Shown piece by piece: positions 10,134 to 17,785 of a DNA stretch of 33,278 nt. The stretch comes from Geobacter sp. (GTDB lineage: Bacteria; Desulfobacterota; Desulfuromonadia; Geobacterales; DSM-12255). The position numbers and the translations under genes were made by a program. Below the pieces are notes generated by a model. The model saw nothing but the letters and a program-made list of their open reading frames with translations, made no database searches and was not told the origin of the DNA. Each line of letters starts with the position of its first letter. Position 1 is the stretch's first letter. Where the stretch lies: contig VEOV01000332.1 of NCBI GenBank assembly GCA_012026855.1, forward strand, positions 1 to 33,278, read 5' to 3'.

Positions 10134-11303
10134 TCAGGCCCTTGTCGCCATCATCTCGGCAATATCGGTAGCACGCCAGATATTGACATCGCTCCGTTGC
10201 TGGCGCTGAGTGCCGCCGTATACCAGGGAGCAGGCGGCTGGCGGCGCCGGCAGCCGGGAGGCGAATGTCCGCAATCCTTTGAAAAAATCGTCGCTGATGG
10301 TTGCCCCCGACTTGATCTCCACCGGGAAGACATCTGGCCCCGACTCGATCACCAGATCGACTTCGTTCCCTTTGCTGTCCCGCCAGAAATGCAGATTGCT
10401 CCGCCGGCCGCGGTGGTAACGGTACTTGAGAGCTTCGATCACTACCATATTTTCGAACAGGTGCCCCCGCAAAGGGTGTCGATTGACGTGCAGCTCGCTT
10501 TCGATACCGAGGAGGTATGATGCCAATCCCACATCGTAGAAGTAGAGCTTCGGCGTTTTAACCTGTCGTTTGCCGAGATTGGTGTGCCACGGCTGGAGCA
10601 GGAACACCACGTAGCTCGCCTCCAGCAGGGTCAGCCAGCTCCGGGCGGTGGTGTGGGAGATCCCCACATCGTGGCCGAGGCTTTGCAGGTTGAGTAGTTG
10701 CCCGGTGCGTCCGGCACAGAGCTTGACGAATTTTTCGAACAGCGCCAGATCCTTTATGTTGATCAGTTGGCGGATATCCCGTTCCACGTAGGTTTCGAAG
10801 TAATCGCCCATCGCCTGGGTCGGATTCAGGCCGGCATCGTAGATCCGCGGGTAAAAACCGTACAGCAGCAACCGGTCGATTTTTGCGGATATCCCGGCTG
10901 TCGCCAGCTCCTCGATGCTTAACGGCAACAGCTTCAGTAGTGCTGTCCGGCCGGCCAGGGATTGGCCGATAGTGGTCATTACCTCGAACTGCTGACTGCC
11001 GGTAAGAATATACTGTCCGGGAGTGTTCCGTTGATCGACGAGCGGCTGCAGATAAGAAAGAAGTTGGGGCGTTCGCTGGATTTCGTCGAATATGGCGCCA
11101 TCAGGGTAGGAGGCCAGGAAGCCGTGGGGGTCGGATATGGCAAATTCGCGAGTATCCGGGCTTTCCAGGTTGACATACGGTTTGCCCGGAAATGCACTGC
11201 GGCAGAGGGTTGTCTTGCCACTCTGACGGGGGCCGGTGACGGTTACAACCGGGTACTGGTTCGCCAGTTGAGCAAGCGTTGGTGTGACGGTTCTGGTAAT
11301 CAT
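10134..11303 (-). CDS. AAA-type ATPase of the DUF4143 family
   Basis: A 389-residue protein. The N-terminal AAA module has Walker A GPRQSGKTT (24-32), Walker B GAIFDEIQR (69-77) and the sensor segment YILTGSQQF. The central part is winged-helix-like (LQSLGHDVGISHTTARSWLTLLE). The C-terminal DUF4143 part ends in a nuclease-fold-like pattern, HFWRDSKGNEVDLVIE followed by PVEIKSG, resembling the E/D-ExK core of PD-(D/E)xK proteins. These single-gene ATPases are abundant and patchily distributed in bacteria and archaea; their function is poorly known. No Shine-Dalgarno is visible in front of the ATG at 11303. A 43-bp near-perfect palindrome starts 18 bases upstream, which may control it. Confidence 0.9.
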   Translation of the reverse strand: MITRTVTPTLAQLANQYPVVTVTGPRQSGKTTLCRSAFPGKPYVNLESPDTREFAISDPHGFLASYPDGAIFDEIQRTPQLLSYLQPLVDQRNTPGQYILTGSQQFEVMTTIGQSLAGRTALLKLLPLSIEELATAGISAKIDRLLLYGFYPRIYDAGLNPTQAMGDYFETYVERDIRQLINIKDLALFEKFVKLCAGRTGQLLNLQSLGHDVGISHTTARSWLTLLEASYVVFLLQPWHTNLGKRQVKTPKLYFYDVGLASYLLGIESELHVNRHPLRGHLFENMVVIEALKYRYHRGRRSNLHFWRDSKGNEVDLVIESGPDVFPVEIKSGATISDDFFKGLRTFASRLPAPPAACSLVYGGTQRQQRSDVNIWRATDIAEMMATRA

Positions 11304-11320
11304 GACAAGAGGTTATCTCG

Positions 11321-11363
11321 CTTTGGGGAAAATTGCAAGTTCAACTTTCAATTTTCCCCAAAG
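11321..11363. repeat. 43-bp near-perfect palindrome between deacetylase and ATPase genes
   Basis: The outer arms are CTTTGGGGAAAATT (11321-11334) and AATTTTCCCCAAAG (11350-11363), and the inner arms are AAGTT / AACTT around a single central C. Over the full 43 bases only one base pair fails to match. It sits almost exactly midway between the deacetylase stop (11380) and the ATPase start (11303). The sequence after it on the minus strand (CGAGATAACC) has no T-run, which argues against a simple intrinsic terminator. Likely roles are an operator for a dimeric regulator or a mobile palindromic element. Confidence 0.7.
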
Positions 11364-11379
11364 CAGTTCCCTCTCTGTT

Positions 11380-12192
11380 TCAGTACACCACATTGCGCTT
11401 CGGCGCTGTGCCGGCCAGCACCTGGGCCAACGCCTTCTGGTTGTCGGCGGCAATCAGCAGATAGCGGGGGAGCTTCATGATGCTGTCGCCGGCAGTGGCG
11501 TGGCGACGCTCGATGGAGAAAGTGGCGATGTAGCCGGCCGCAGTGGCCTTCTGGATCAGCTGATCGTCGTAGATGCCGAAAGGCCAGGCCAGCAGATCGA
11601 CCTTGGTGCCGACCTCTTTCTCGATCTTGTCCTTGGCCTTTTTCAGCTGGGTCTCCACCAGTTTGTCGTAATCCGCCGGTTTGAGTTTCCTTTTTTCCCG
11701 CTTGAAGTTCGGGTGCCAGTAGGTGTGGGACTGGAAATCGAACAGGCCGGTCTTCTTCAGTTCCCTGATCTGGTCCCAGGTCATGGCATACTTGGCATTG
11801 GAAACGGCCGACGGGTAGATGAACACCGTCACCGGCACATTGTACTTTTTCACCAGCGGCAGCATGTCGCTGTAGACGGTTTTATGGGCATCGTCCTCAA
11901 CAATGACCACCGATTTCGCCGGTGGCGCCGGCGCCTTTTTCTGGTACCAGTCGATCAGGCGGCGCAGGGGAATGACGGTGTAGCCGTTCTCCTTGAGGTA
12001 TTTCAGGTGGGATTCAAAAGTGGCAGTGGTCATGGTCATGCTGTCGGCCACAGTCGGGCCGAGGCGGTGGTAGAGCAGGATGGGGACCCCGCTTGCTGCT
12101 GGGGGAGCCGGTGCGGCCATGGCCGGTGCAGCCATGGCCGGTGCAGCCAGAAAAAGGGTGTAGAACAGGAGCGCAGTAAAGAGACGAACCAT
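11380..12192 (-). CDS. Exported polysaccharide deacetylase (NodB/CE4 domain)
   Basis: A 270-residue protein with a signal peptide (1-22) followed by a short AAPAM repeat and a Pro/Ala-rich linker. The CE4 domain starts near GVPILLYHRLG (35-45). The zinc ligands of motif 2 are visible as H156 and H160 in SHTYWH, and motif 3 is AWPFG. Motif 1, normally TFDDG, reads VEDDA (98-102). Both Asp residues remain, but the flanking positions differ. The layout recalls the deacetylase half of PgaB-like enzymes, which remove acetyl groups from beta-1,6-GlcNAc polymers. The substrate cannot be told from the sequence. GGAGG precedes the ATG by nine bases, but this ribosome-binding site lies in the 3' arm of the hairpin at 12198-12224. 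Confidence 0.88.
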   Translation of the reverse strand: MVRLFTALLFYTLFLAAPAMAAPAMAAPAPPAASGVPILLYHRLGPTVADSMTMTTATFESHLKYLKENGYTVIPLRRLIDWYQKKAPAPPAKSVVIVEDDAHKTVYSDMLPLVKKYNVPVTVFIYPSAVSNAKYAMTWDQIRELKKTGLFDFQSHTYWHPNFKREKRKLKPADYDKLVETQLKKAKDKIEKEVGTKVDLLAWPFGIYDDQLIQKATAAGYIATFSIERRHATAGDSIMKLPRYLLIAADNQKALAQVLAGTAPKRNVVY

Positions 12193-12197
12193 TGAGA

Positions 12198-12224
12198 AAA
12201 ACCTCCATTGAAATCGGAGGTTTT
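12198..12224 (-). terminator. uup terminator hairpin that also covers the next gene's ribosome-binding site
   Basis: On the minus strand AAAACCTCC, a 9-base loop and GGAGGTTTT form a perfect 9-bp stem followed by one further T and CTC. It lies 26 bases after the uup stop codon, as expected for an intrinsic terminator. The 3' arm contains the GGAGG that serves the deacetylase ATG at 12192, so read-through mRNA would have that site paired with CCTCC. Confidence 0.65.
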
Positions 12225-12249
12225 GTATAGCAGATTTCCTGAAGAAAAG

Positions 12250-14145
12250 CTATTGCCCTCTCAAGGTTTCCAGCTCTTCCCAGCGCTCGTAAACCACCAG
12301 CAGCTCGGTTTCCAGAGCCCCCAGCCGGTCATTGACAACCGTGATCTCCGCTCCGGCAGTTTTGTAGAACTCCGGGTCGGCCAGCCGGGTGTGCAGCGCC
12401 GCCTGCTCGGCCTCCAGCAAGGCGATCTTCTCCGGCAGCGTCTCCAGCTCACGCTCTTCCTTGAAGGTCAGCTTACGGGGCTTTTCCTTTTCCGGCCGGC
12501 CCTTCTCCGGTTGTTTGACCGCTTTCACCGCGGCAGGCACCTCGGCCAGGCTTTCCCTGGTGCGGAGCCAGTCGTCATAGCCCCCCACATTGTCGCTGAC
12601 CCGGCCGTTGCCCTCCAGTGCCAGGGTCCGGGAGACGACATTGTTGAGGAACTCCCGGTCATGGCTCACCAGCAGCAGGGTGCCGCTGTACTCGGCCAGG
12701 ATATCCTCCAGTAGCTCCAGGGTTTCGGCATCCAGATCATTGGTCGGTTCGTCCAGCACCAGCAGGTTGGCCGGTTTGGTGAACAGTTTGGCCAGCAGCA
12801 ACCGGTTGCGCTCCCCGCCGGAGAGGATGTGCACCGGCGTGCGCGCCCGTTCCGGGGAGAAGAGGAAATCCTGCAGATAGCCGATGACATGGCGCTGCTT
12901 GCCGTTGATGGTGACGGTGTCGTTCCCTTCCCCAACATTCTCCTGCACGGTGGCGTTCATGTCCAGCTGGTCGCGCAGCTGGTCGAAATAAAGGATTTCG
13001 CGCCTTGTGCCGAGCCTGATTTCGCCGCTTTGCGGGGGGAGCTCCCCCAGTATGAGGCGCAGCAGGGTGGTCTTGCCGGTGCCGTTGGCGCCGATGATGC
13101 CGATCCGGTCGCCACGCATTACCGTGGTGGAGAGCCCGGCAATAACCGGGGTGTCGTTGTAGCCGAAGGTGACATTCTCCAGTTCGGCCACCATGGCGCC
13201 GGAACGTCCCCCCTCCTGCAGCTGGAGCTTGGCCACCCCCTGCCGGTCACGCCGCTGGCGGTACTCTTCCCGCAGCGCCTTCAACGCCCGTACCCGCCCT
13301 TCGTTCCTGGTGCGGCGCGCCTTGATCCCCTGCCTGATCCAGGCCTCTTCCGCGGCCAGCTTCTTGTCGAACAGCGCCTGGCGGGTGATCTCCGCATCCA
13401 GCAGCGCTTCGCGCCGTTCCACAAAGGTGTCATAGCCGCAGGTGAAGGCGTAGAGCCTCCCCCGGTCCAGCTCGGCCACCCTGGTGGCCAGCTTCCGGGC
13501 AAAGGCCCGGTCGTGGGTGACGAACACCAACGCGGCGCTGCTTTTTTTCAGGAGCTCCTCCAGCCAGCCGATGGTTTCGATGTCGATATGGTTGGTCGGC
13601 TCATCCAGAATGAGCAGGTCCGGGGCGGCGATCAGCGCCCTGGCAAGCAGGACGCGGCGTTTCGTACCGCCCGAGAGTTCGCTGAAAGCGGCTTCCGCCG
13701 GGAGGGAAAGGGAATCGAGCAGCCGTTCCACCTCCTGATGGAGCGTCCAGCCCCCCTCCTCTTCCAGGCGGTGCTGCAATGTTTCCAGTTCTTCCAGCAG
13801 CCTGGCGCTGCTCTCCCTTGCCAGGTGCTGGGCCAGGTTGTGGTAGTCGGTGAGGAGTCTGGCCGCATCCCCCATGCCGGCGGCTACAATGTCGAACACC
13901 GTGCCGTCAAGCCCCGGGGGCGCTTCCTGGGGGAGGGAGGCAATCTTCACCCCCTGCTGGCGGTGGATATCGCCGCTGTCCGGGGGGAGTTCACCGCTAA
14001 GCAGCTTGAGAAGGGTCGATTTGCCGCTGCCGTTGCGCCCCATGAGGCAGAGCCGGTCTCCGGGTTCGATCTGCAGGGAGATGCCGTCAAAGACCGGCGC
14101 GGCGCCGAAAGAGAGGGTGATTTTCTGTAAAGAAATGAGGGCCAA
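12250..14145 (-). CDS. uup: ABC-F ATPase, Uup subfamily
   Basis: A 631-residue protein, close to the Uup length, with two ABC modules in tandem and no membrane domain. Module 1 has Walker A GRNGSGKST (36-44), signature LSGGTKRR and Walker B LILDEPTNHID. Module 2 has GANGTGKTT, LSGGERNR and LVLDEPTNDLD. The inter-domain arm carries the Uup-type RTRNEGRVRALKALR motif, and the C-terminal tail is a Lys/Glu-rich coiled coil with LTFKEERELETLPEKI. ABC-F proteins of this type act on the ribosome or on branched DNA intermediates (Uup, precise excision of transposons). The start is TTG at 14145 with GGAG six bases upstream; its weakness suggests modest expression. A hairpin terminator follows the stop. 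Confidence 0.93.
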   Translation of the reverse strand: MALISLQKITLSFGAAPVFDGISLQIEPGDRLCLMGRNGSGKSTLLKLLSGELPPDSGDIHRQQGVKIASLPQEAPPGLDGTVFDIVAAGMGDAARLLTDYHNLAQHLARESSARLLEELETLQHRLEEEGGWTLHQEVERLLDSLSLPAEAAFSELSGGTKRRVLLARALIAAPDLLILDEPTNHIDIETIGWLEELLKKSSAALVFVTHDRAFARKLATRVAELDRGRLYAFTCGYDTFVERREALLDAEITRQALFDKKLAAEEAWIRQGIKARRTRNEGRVRALKALREEYRQRRDRQGVAKLQLQEGGRSGAMVAELENVTFGYNDTPVIAGLSTTVMRGDRIGIIGANGTGKTTLLRLILGELPPQSGEIRLGTRREILYFDQLRDQLDMNATVQENVGEGNDTVTINGKQRHVIGYLQDFLFSPERARTPVHILSGGERNRLLLAKLFTKPANLLVLDEPTNDLDAETLELLEDILAEYSGTLLLVSHDREFLNNVVSRTLALEGNGRVSDNVGGYDDWLRTRESLAEVPAAVKAVKQPEKGRPEKEKPRKLTFKEERELETLPEKIALLEAEQAALHTRLADPEFYKTAGAEITVVNDRLGALETELLVVYERWEELETLRGQ

Positions 14146-14261
14146 GAGATTCTCCGGAATTGCTGCGGCAAGATTCGGCCATCCTACAGCTACCTGGCCG
14201 GATCGTCAACCGCAGAGGCGTTGCAGACCCGTGGCAGCGGTTTCCCCTGTTGACCTGAAGG

Positions 14262-15020
14262 CTAGCCCAGTTTTTTGACAAAGCTCCGGATCCGTCGCGC
14301 ATTGGTCCCCACGTCACTGATACCGACCCGGGAGACCGAACGGATGTCCACCAGCGACCGGTTGCCAGCCGGTGCGACCCGAATGACGATATCGTCCCTG
14401 AAGCCGAACCAGAAGGTGGTGTCGGTCGCCTCGATCCGCCCCTCCGCGGGAACGGCGGCGACTATCTGCCACCCCATGGAGTTGGCCGCGGCCAGGGTCT
14501 TGTCAAAGGCAACGGCCATGGGGAGATCGAGCACCACGGTCTTGATATCGGGATAACCCTGGCGCTGGAGGGCGGCGATTTCCTGGCCGCCGTAGCTGGC
14601 CGGATTGGGGCTCCCCTGTCGGAGCGGCATGACTGCCACAAACGGAGGAGGATTGGCTGTGTCGGTGGAGATGTCGTGGATGCGGGGGAGCCTGCCGGCC
14701 GTCAGTTTCCAGCTTGCCGGTACGGCAGTGAGGGCGGCGCTACCGACCAATGCCAGTAGGGTCAGGAGCAGCCCGATGCGGCGACTACTTCTGAAAGAGT
14801 GGATGGCTGCGGCAAGGGAGACCAAGGCTGCAGCAGAGCCACAGTAGGCGCCGTAGCGGAGCAGGTCGAAGCCGGTGCGAAAGTGCCAGAGCCCCAGACG
14901 GGTGCCAAAGCCGGCGGCTGCCATCAGGAGTGCTGCCACGACGAGGAAAAAGATTCCGGCCAGGGGGAGCAACAGCCCTCTGCCGGTCGAAATATCGCTG
15001 TCTGCCGAACGGTCGTTCAT
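14262..15020 (-). CDS. DUF1499 membrane protein
   Basis: A 252-residue protein with three predicted membrane segments (about 14-35, 52-70 and 77-97) and a C-terminal DUF1499 domain. The domain shows the family's PAEGRIEATDTTFWFGFRDD and VDIRSVSRVGISDVG segments. Its function is unknown. The frame is open upstream to 15128, but the ATG at 15020 is preferred because GGAGGTGA precedes it by about seven bases. It is followed at 116 bases by uup on the same strand, with no clear terminator between. Confidence 0.88.
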   Translation of the reverse strand: MNDRSADSDISTGRGLLLPLAGIFFLVVAALLMAAAGFGTRLGLWHFRTGFDLLRYGAYCGSAAALVSLAAAIHSFRSSRRIGLLLTLLALVGSAALTAVPASWKLTAGRLPRIHDISTDTANPPPFVAVMPLRQGSPNPASYGGQEIAALQRQGYPDIKTVVLDLPMAVAFDKTLAAANSMGWQIVAAVPAEGRIEATDTTFWFGFRDDIVIRVAPAGNRSLVDIRSVSRVGISDVGTNARRIRSFVKKLG

Positions 15021-15167
15021 AATTCCATCACCTCCGGAATTATCTTCTGTTTCACAGTTCCAGTGTACCACGGAAGGCGGGTGGAGCGTGATGTTTCCGG
15101 CGGCTTCCGGAGGGTGGCAGTGGGTCATTGAGCTTGGTGTGATTGTCGGTGTCTGGAGAGTGCCTTA

Positions 15168-15278
15168 GGGGCATTTCGTCTTAATTCCTGTGAAATGAAG
15201 CGTCAACAGCAGATACTGTCTGAGCGCAGCGAGTTTATCTGCTGTAGCTGAATGAGCTTGGAATTACAGAAATGGCCC
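15168..15278. repeat. 111-bp nested inverted-repeat element
   Basis: Three nested sets of arms share one centre: an outer pair of 10 bases with one mismatch (GGGGCATTTC 15168-15177 with GAAATGGCCC 15269-15278), TAATTCC / GGAATTA (15182-15188 with 15260-15266), and ACAGCAGATA / TATCTGCTGT (15206-15215 with 15236-15245). It fills most of the 296-base gap between the DUF1499 gene start and the end of the MerA-like gene. It could fold as one long hairpin in RNA or DNA. No open frame or T-run accompanies it. A REP/MITE-like repeat or structured RNA is plausible; nothing else was recognised in this gap. Confidence 0.6.
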
Positions 15279-15316
15279 GTCAGCACGAAGCCAGACGCCG
15301 GCAATCACGCCAAGCG

Positions 15317-16729
15317 TCACTCGGCGCAGCAGGAGAGGCGGCTGATGTCCCGGCTAAACCCCTGGGCGCAGAGCCGGAGTCCTTCGCCGATGGAAGGGTA
15401 GACATGCATGGTGGCGGCCAGATCGTCCACCGTGGCCTTCAGCCGCAGCGCCAGGGAGGCTTCGTTGATCATGTCCGCTCCCCGGTGGCAGATCAGGTGA
15501 ACCCCCAGCAGACGGACGCTGGGACGGTCGGCGATCATCTTGATGACCCCGTCGGTCTGGCCGACGACATGGGCCTTGGGGATGGCGCTGACCGGCATGA
15601 CATTCACCATGCAGTCGAAACCGGCAGCGCGGGCCTCTGCTTCGCCATAGCCGGCCATGGCGACCTCCGGGTCGGTGAAGATGGCCATGGGAGCGGCCAG
15701 GTAATCCATGCTGCAGCCACAGGAGGCGTTGAACATGTCATCCACGGCCACAATTCCTTCCCTGGCCCCTACCGTGGCAATCATCAGCCTGCCGACCACA
15801 TCGCCGGCCGCCCAGATTCCCGCTACCGAGGTGCGCATCTGACCATCCACCTGGATAAAGCCTTTACGGTCAACAGTTACCCCGACCTCCTCCAGGCCGA
15901 TGCCGTCAGTGGCAGGCAGGGTGCCGGCTGCCAGCAGAATCCGCTCGCAGGTATATTTATGGCGATGGTCCCCCTGGTCGGCATGGACCACGTTCAGTTC
16001 CCCCAGCCTGTCCACGGAACAGAAACTGACATTGGTCGCCACCTTGAGCCCTTCGGCAGTCAGCACGGCTTCGAGGGCGGCCGACAGCTCAGGCTCAACG
16101 GCCGGCAGCAGGCGCGGCCCATGTTCAAGAATGGTGACCCGGCACCCCAGGCGGTGATACATCTGGCCAAGCTCAACCGCCACCACCCCGCCGCCGATGA
16201 TGACCAGTGATGTCGGCAGCTTTTTCAGGAGCAGGGCGCTCCGGCTGGTGAGATAGTTGCAACGCTCCAGCCCGGGCAGGGGCGGGATGCGCGGTGTGCC
16301 CCCCATGGCCAGCAGAATCCGCTCCGCTGTGTAGTTCTGCCCATCACAGGTGACGGTCCGGCTGTCAACCAGCCGGGCGGTCCCCTTGACCAGCTGCAGA
16401 CCCTCCATGCCGGCAAGCACATTGAGATAGCGTTCCTGGCGCAGTTCAGCAACGACCGTTTCCCGATGGCGGAAGAGCCGCTCCGCATCCGGCGTGCTGT
16501 TGTCGTCGTCGCGGCCCATCCCCAACCGGGCGCCACGGCCGGCCTCATGTTTGAAAAGGGCTGCATGAATCAGCGTTTTGCTGGGGATGCAGCCCCAATT
16601 GATGCAGGTTCCGCCCAGGACACTCTTTTCGAACATCAAAACCCTGGCGCCGTAACTCGTGGCACGCAGAGCCGCCGCAAAAGCGGTCGAGCCTGAGCCG
16701 ATAATTATGAGATCTGCTTGTGCAGCCAT
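15317..16729 (-). CDS. MerA-like flavoprotein disulfide reductase (mercuric reductase core)
   Basis: A 470-residue class I pyridine nucleotide-disulfide oxidoreductase. The FAD site is IIIGSGSTAFAAAL (8-21), and the redox-active pair C42/C47 lies in GGTCINWGCIPSK. The NAD(P) site is VIIGGGVVAVELG and the second FAD motif is IWAAGDV. The C-terminus ends RLSCCAE, matching the vicinal Cys pair that binds Hg(II) in MerA, and Tyr is kept in VYPSIGEGLRL where MerA has its conserved C-terminal Tyr. There is no N-terminal HMA domain. This supports reduction of Hg(II) to Hg(0), or a related metal or disulfide substrate, in the cytoplasm. No merR, merT, merP or merB is adjacent, so the physiological substrate is uncertain. 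GGAGGGAG precedes the ATG, 18 bases after the upstream gene. Confidence 0.85.
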   Translation of the reverse strand: MAAQADLIIIGSGSTAFAAALRATSYGARVLMFEKSVLGGTCINWGCIPSKTLIHAALFKHEAGRGARLGMGRDDDNSTPDAERLFRHRETVVAELRQERYLNVLAGMEGLQLVKGTARLVDSRTVTCDGQNYTAERILLAMGGTPRIPPLPGLERCNYLTSRSALLLKKLPTSLVIIGGGVVAVELGQMYHRLGCRVTILEHGPRLLPAVEPELSAALEAVLTAEGLKVATNVSFCSVDRLGELNVVHADQGDHRHKYTCERILLAAGTLPATDGIGLEEVGVTVDRKGFIQVDGQMRTSVAGIWAAGDVVGRLMIATVGAREGIVAVDDMFNASCGCSMDYLAAPMAIFTDPEVAMAGYGEAEARAAGFDCMVNVMPVSAIPKAHVVGQTDGVIKMIADRPSVRLLGVHLICHRGADMINEASLALRLKATVDDLAATMHVYPSIGEGLRLCAQGFSRDISRLSCCAE

Positions 16730-16747
16730 CTACTCCCTCCGGAAAAG

Positions 16748-17107
16748 TCAGACTATCGGGTTACCCCTGGTCTCCACATCATAGATATGCATGACCGTTT
16801 CCGGCGTGAAAACACAGACCTCGGTCTGTCGGCCGTTTTTCCCCTCGTGGACCCATTCCACCACGTCACCTTTCGTTTCGTGCCGCAGAGCTATCCGCCT
16901 GCCGCAGACCCGTTCGACTTCATGCCACATCTCCTCGGTGGTCAGCAGATCAAGTCCGTCGATCTCTTCGGATGTTTCGGCATTTTTGACAAAGCGGTCG
17001 ATCAGGTCATAGTCCAGAAAGTCGTTCTCCTTGCGCCACCACTTCACGAAACGATGCTCGTCACTTCTGAGCTTTTCCAAAGTACTGTAAATTTCCCGTC
17101 CTCTCAT
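16748..17107 (-). CDS. Small unknown protein co-transcribed with the MerA-like gene
   Basis: A 119-residue soluble protein of unrecognised family. It has a charged helical N-terminal half (residues 1-55, with KWWRKENDFLDYDLIDRFVKNA) and a beta-rich C-terminal half (RRIALRHETKGDVVEWVHEG, EVCVFTPETVMHIYDVE). A single Cys pair, C68 and C97, is well separated and not a metal motif. AAAGGGGG lies about eight bases before the ATG, and a TATAAT -10 lies 56 bases upstream. It ends 18 bases before the MerA-like gene, so the two probably share a transcript. Confidence 0.75.
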   Translation of the reverse strand: MRGREIYSTLEKLRSDEHRFVKWWRKENDFLDYDLIDRFVKNAETSEEIDGLDLLTTEEMWHEVERVCGRRIALRHETKGDVVEWVHEGKNGRQTEVCVFTPETVMHIYDVETRGNPIV

Positions 17108-17162
17108 GACCTACCCCCTTTGCTCGCCTGTTAGCGGCGAACAGATTGCTTCCTATGTAAAT

Positions 17163-17168
17163 ATTATA
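17163..17168 (-). promoter_or_regulatory. -10 element of the promoter for the small protein and MerA-like operon
   Basis: On the minus strand the sequence is a perfect TATAAT, in the context GGGTGTATAATATTTACAT. A weak -35 candidate (CTGAAT, 3 of 6) lies 16 bases upstream, which suggests an activator-dependent promoter. No MerR-type dyad with the typical 19-base spacing was seen. Confidence 0.55.
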
Positions 17169-17224
17169 CACCCGGTCTAGCGAAATTCAGTGCAGAATAC
17201 TGACAATAACCTTTGCCCCGCTCC

Positions 17225-17253
17225 TTGCCTTTCCCGGTCGTTCATGCTAAAAA
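17225..17253 (+). promoter_or_regulatory. Putative sigma70 promoter for gatC
   Basis: TTGCCT (17225-17230), a 17-base spacer and TAAAAA (17248-17253) each match the consensus at four of six positions. The predicted start lies about 30 bases before the gatC ATG, which has GGAG six bases upstream. Confidence 0.45.
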
Positions 17254-17292
17254 CTAGCGTTCATTCGCACCATTAACATCACTGGAGCTGTC

Positions 17293-17580
17293 ATGAGAAT
17301 TACCCGCAAAGAGGTCGAGCATGTTGCCCTGCTGGCCCGCCTGAACCTTGCCGAAGGGGAGCTGGAGACGTTTACCGGCCAGATGGATGCCATCCTTGCC
17401 TACGTGGACAAGCTGAACGAGCTGGATACCGACGGCATTGTGCCGACTTCCCATGCCGTGCCGATGGAGAACGCTTTCCGGGCTGACGAAGTACGGCCGT
17501 CCATTGGCACAGACAATGCCCTGGCCAATGCACCTGACAGGATTGAAGCCTTCTTCCGCGTACCCAAGGTAATTGAGTAG
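17293..17580 (+). CDS. gatC: Aspartyl/glutamyl-tRNA amidotransferase subunit C
   Basis: A 95-residue protein of standard GatC length. It starts MRITRKEVEHVALLARLNL, contains TFTGQMDAILAYVDKLNELD, and ends with the typical FFRVPKVIE. GatC wraps around GatA and stabilises the GatCAB complex, which converts mischarged Glu-tRNA(Gln) and Asp-tRNA(Asn) to the amidated forms. It is the first gene of gatCAB, but gatA begins 205 bases downstream rather than immediately, because an inverted-repeat element lies between them. Confidence 0.96.
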   Translation: MRITRKEVEHVALLARLNLAEGELETFTGQMDAILAYVDKLNELDTDGIVPTSHAVPMENAFRADEVRPSIGTDNALANAPDRIEAFFRVPKVIE

Positions 17581-17585
17581 CAAAA

Positions 17586-17737
17586 GTGACGGCGCGAGCC
17601 GGATCGAACGGAAACAGCCGGGGCTTCCGAGATGACGTAAAAAGCGCCTGACTGCCTGACATGATGACAGCTGTCGAAGTCGGCACTGCGGGTATGGAAG
17701 CAGAGGCGTTGCAGTGAGAGCCGGTTCGCGCCGTTAC
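17586..17737. repeat. 152-bp element with 17-bp terminal inverted repeats between gatC and gatA
   Basis: The left end GTGACGGCGCGAGCCGG (17586-17602) and the right end CCGGTTCGCGCCGTTAC (17721-17737) are inverted repeats with two mismatches, both compatible with G-U pairs in RNA. The interior holds further short stems (for example CGGAA / TTCCG at 17609-17629 and GACAGCTGTC at 17666-17675). An 8-base direct repeat, TAATTGAG, flanks the element at 17570-17577 and 17749-17756, with 8 and 11 extra bases between repeat and arms. No coding potential is evident. It looks like a MITE/REP-type insertion or a structured intercistronic RNA. Confidence 0.6.
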
Positions 17738-17785
17738 AATACTCGAAATAATTGAGATTTCCCCCAAATTTGGAGAATTTTGCCA

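Noticed and set aside
16730-17292. MerR-type operator for the MerA-like operon
   Set aside because: The promoter has a perfect -10, but no dyad with the 19-base spacing typical of MerR promoters and no merR gene nearby.
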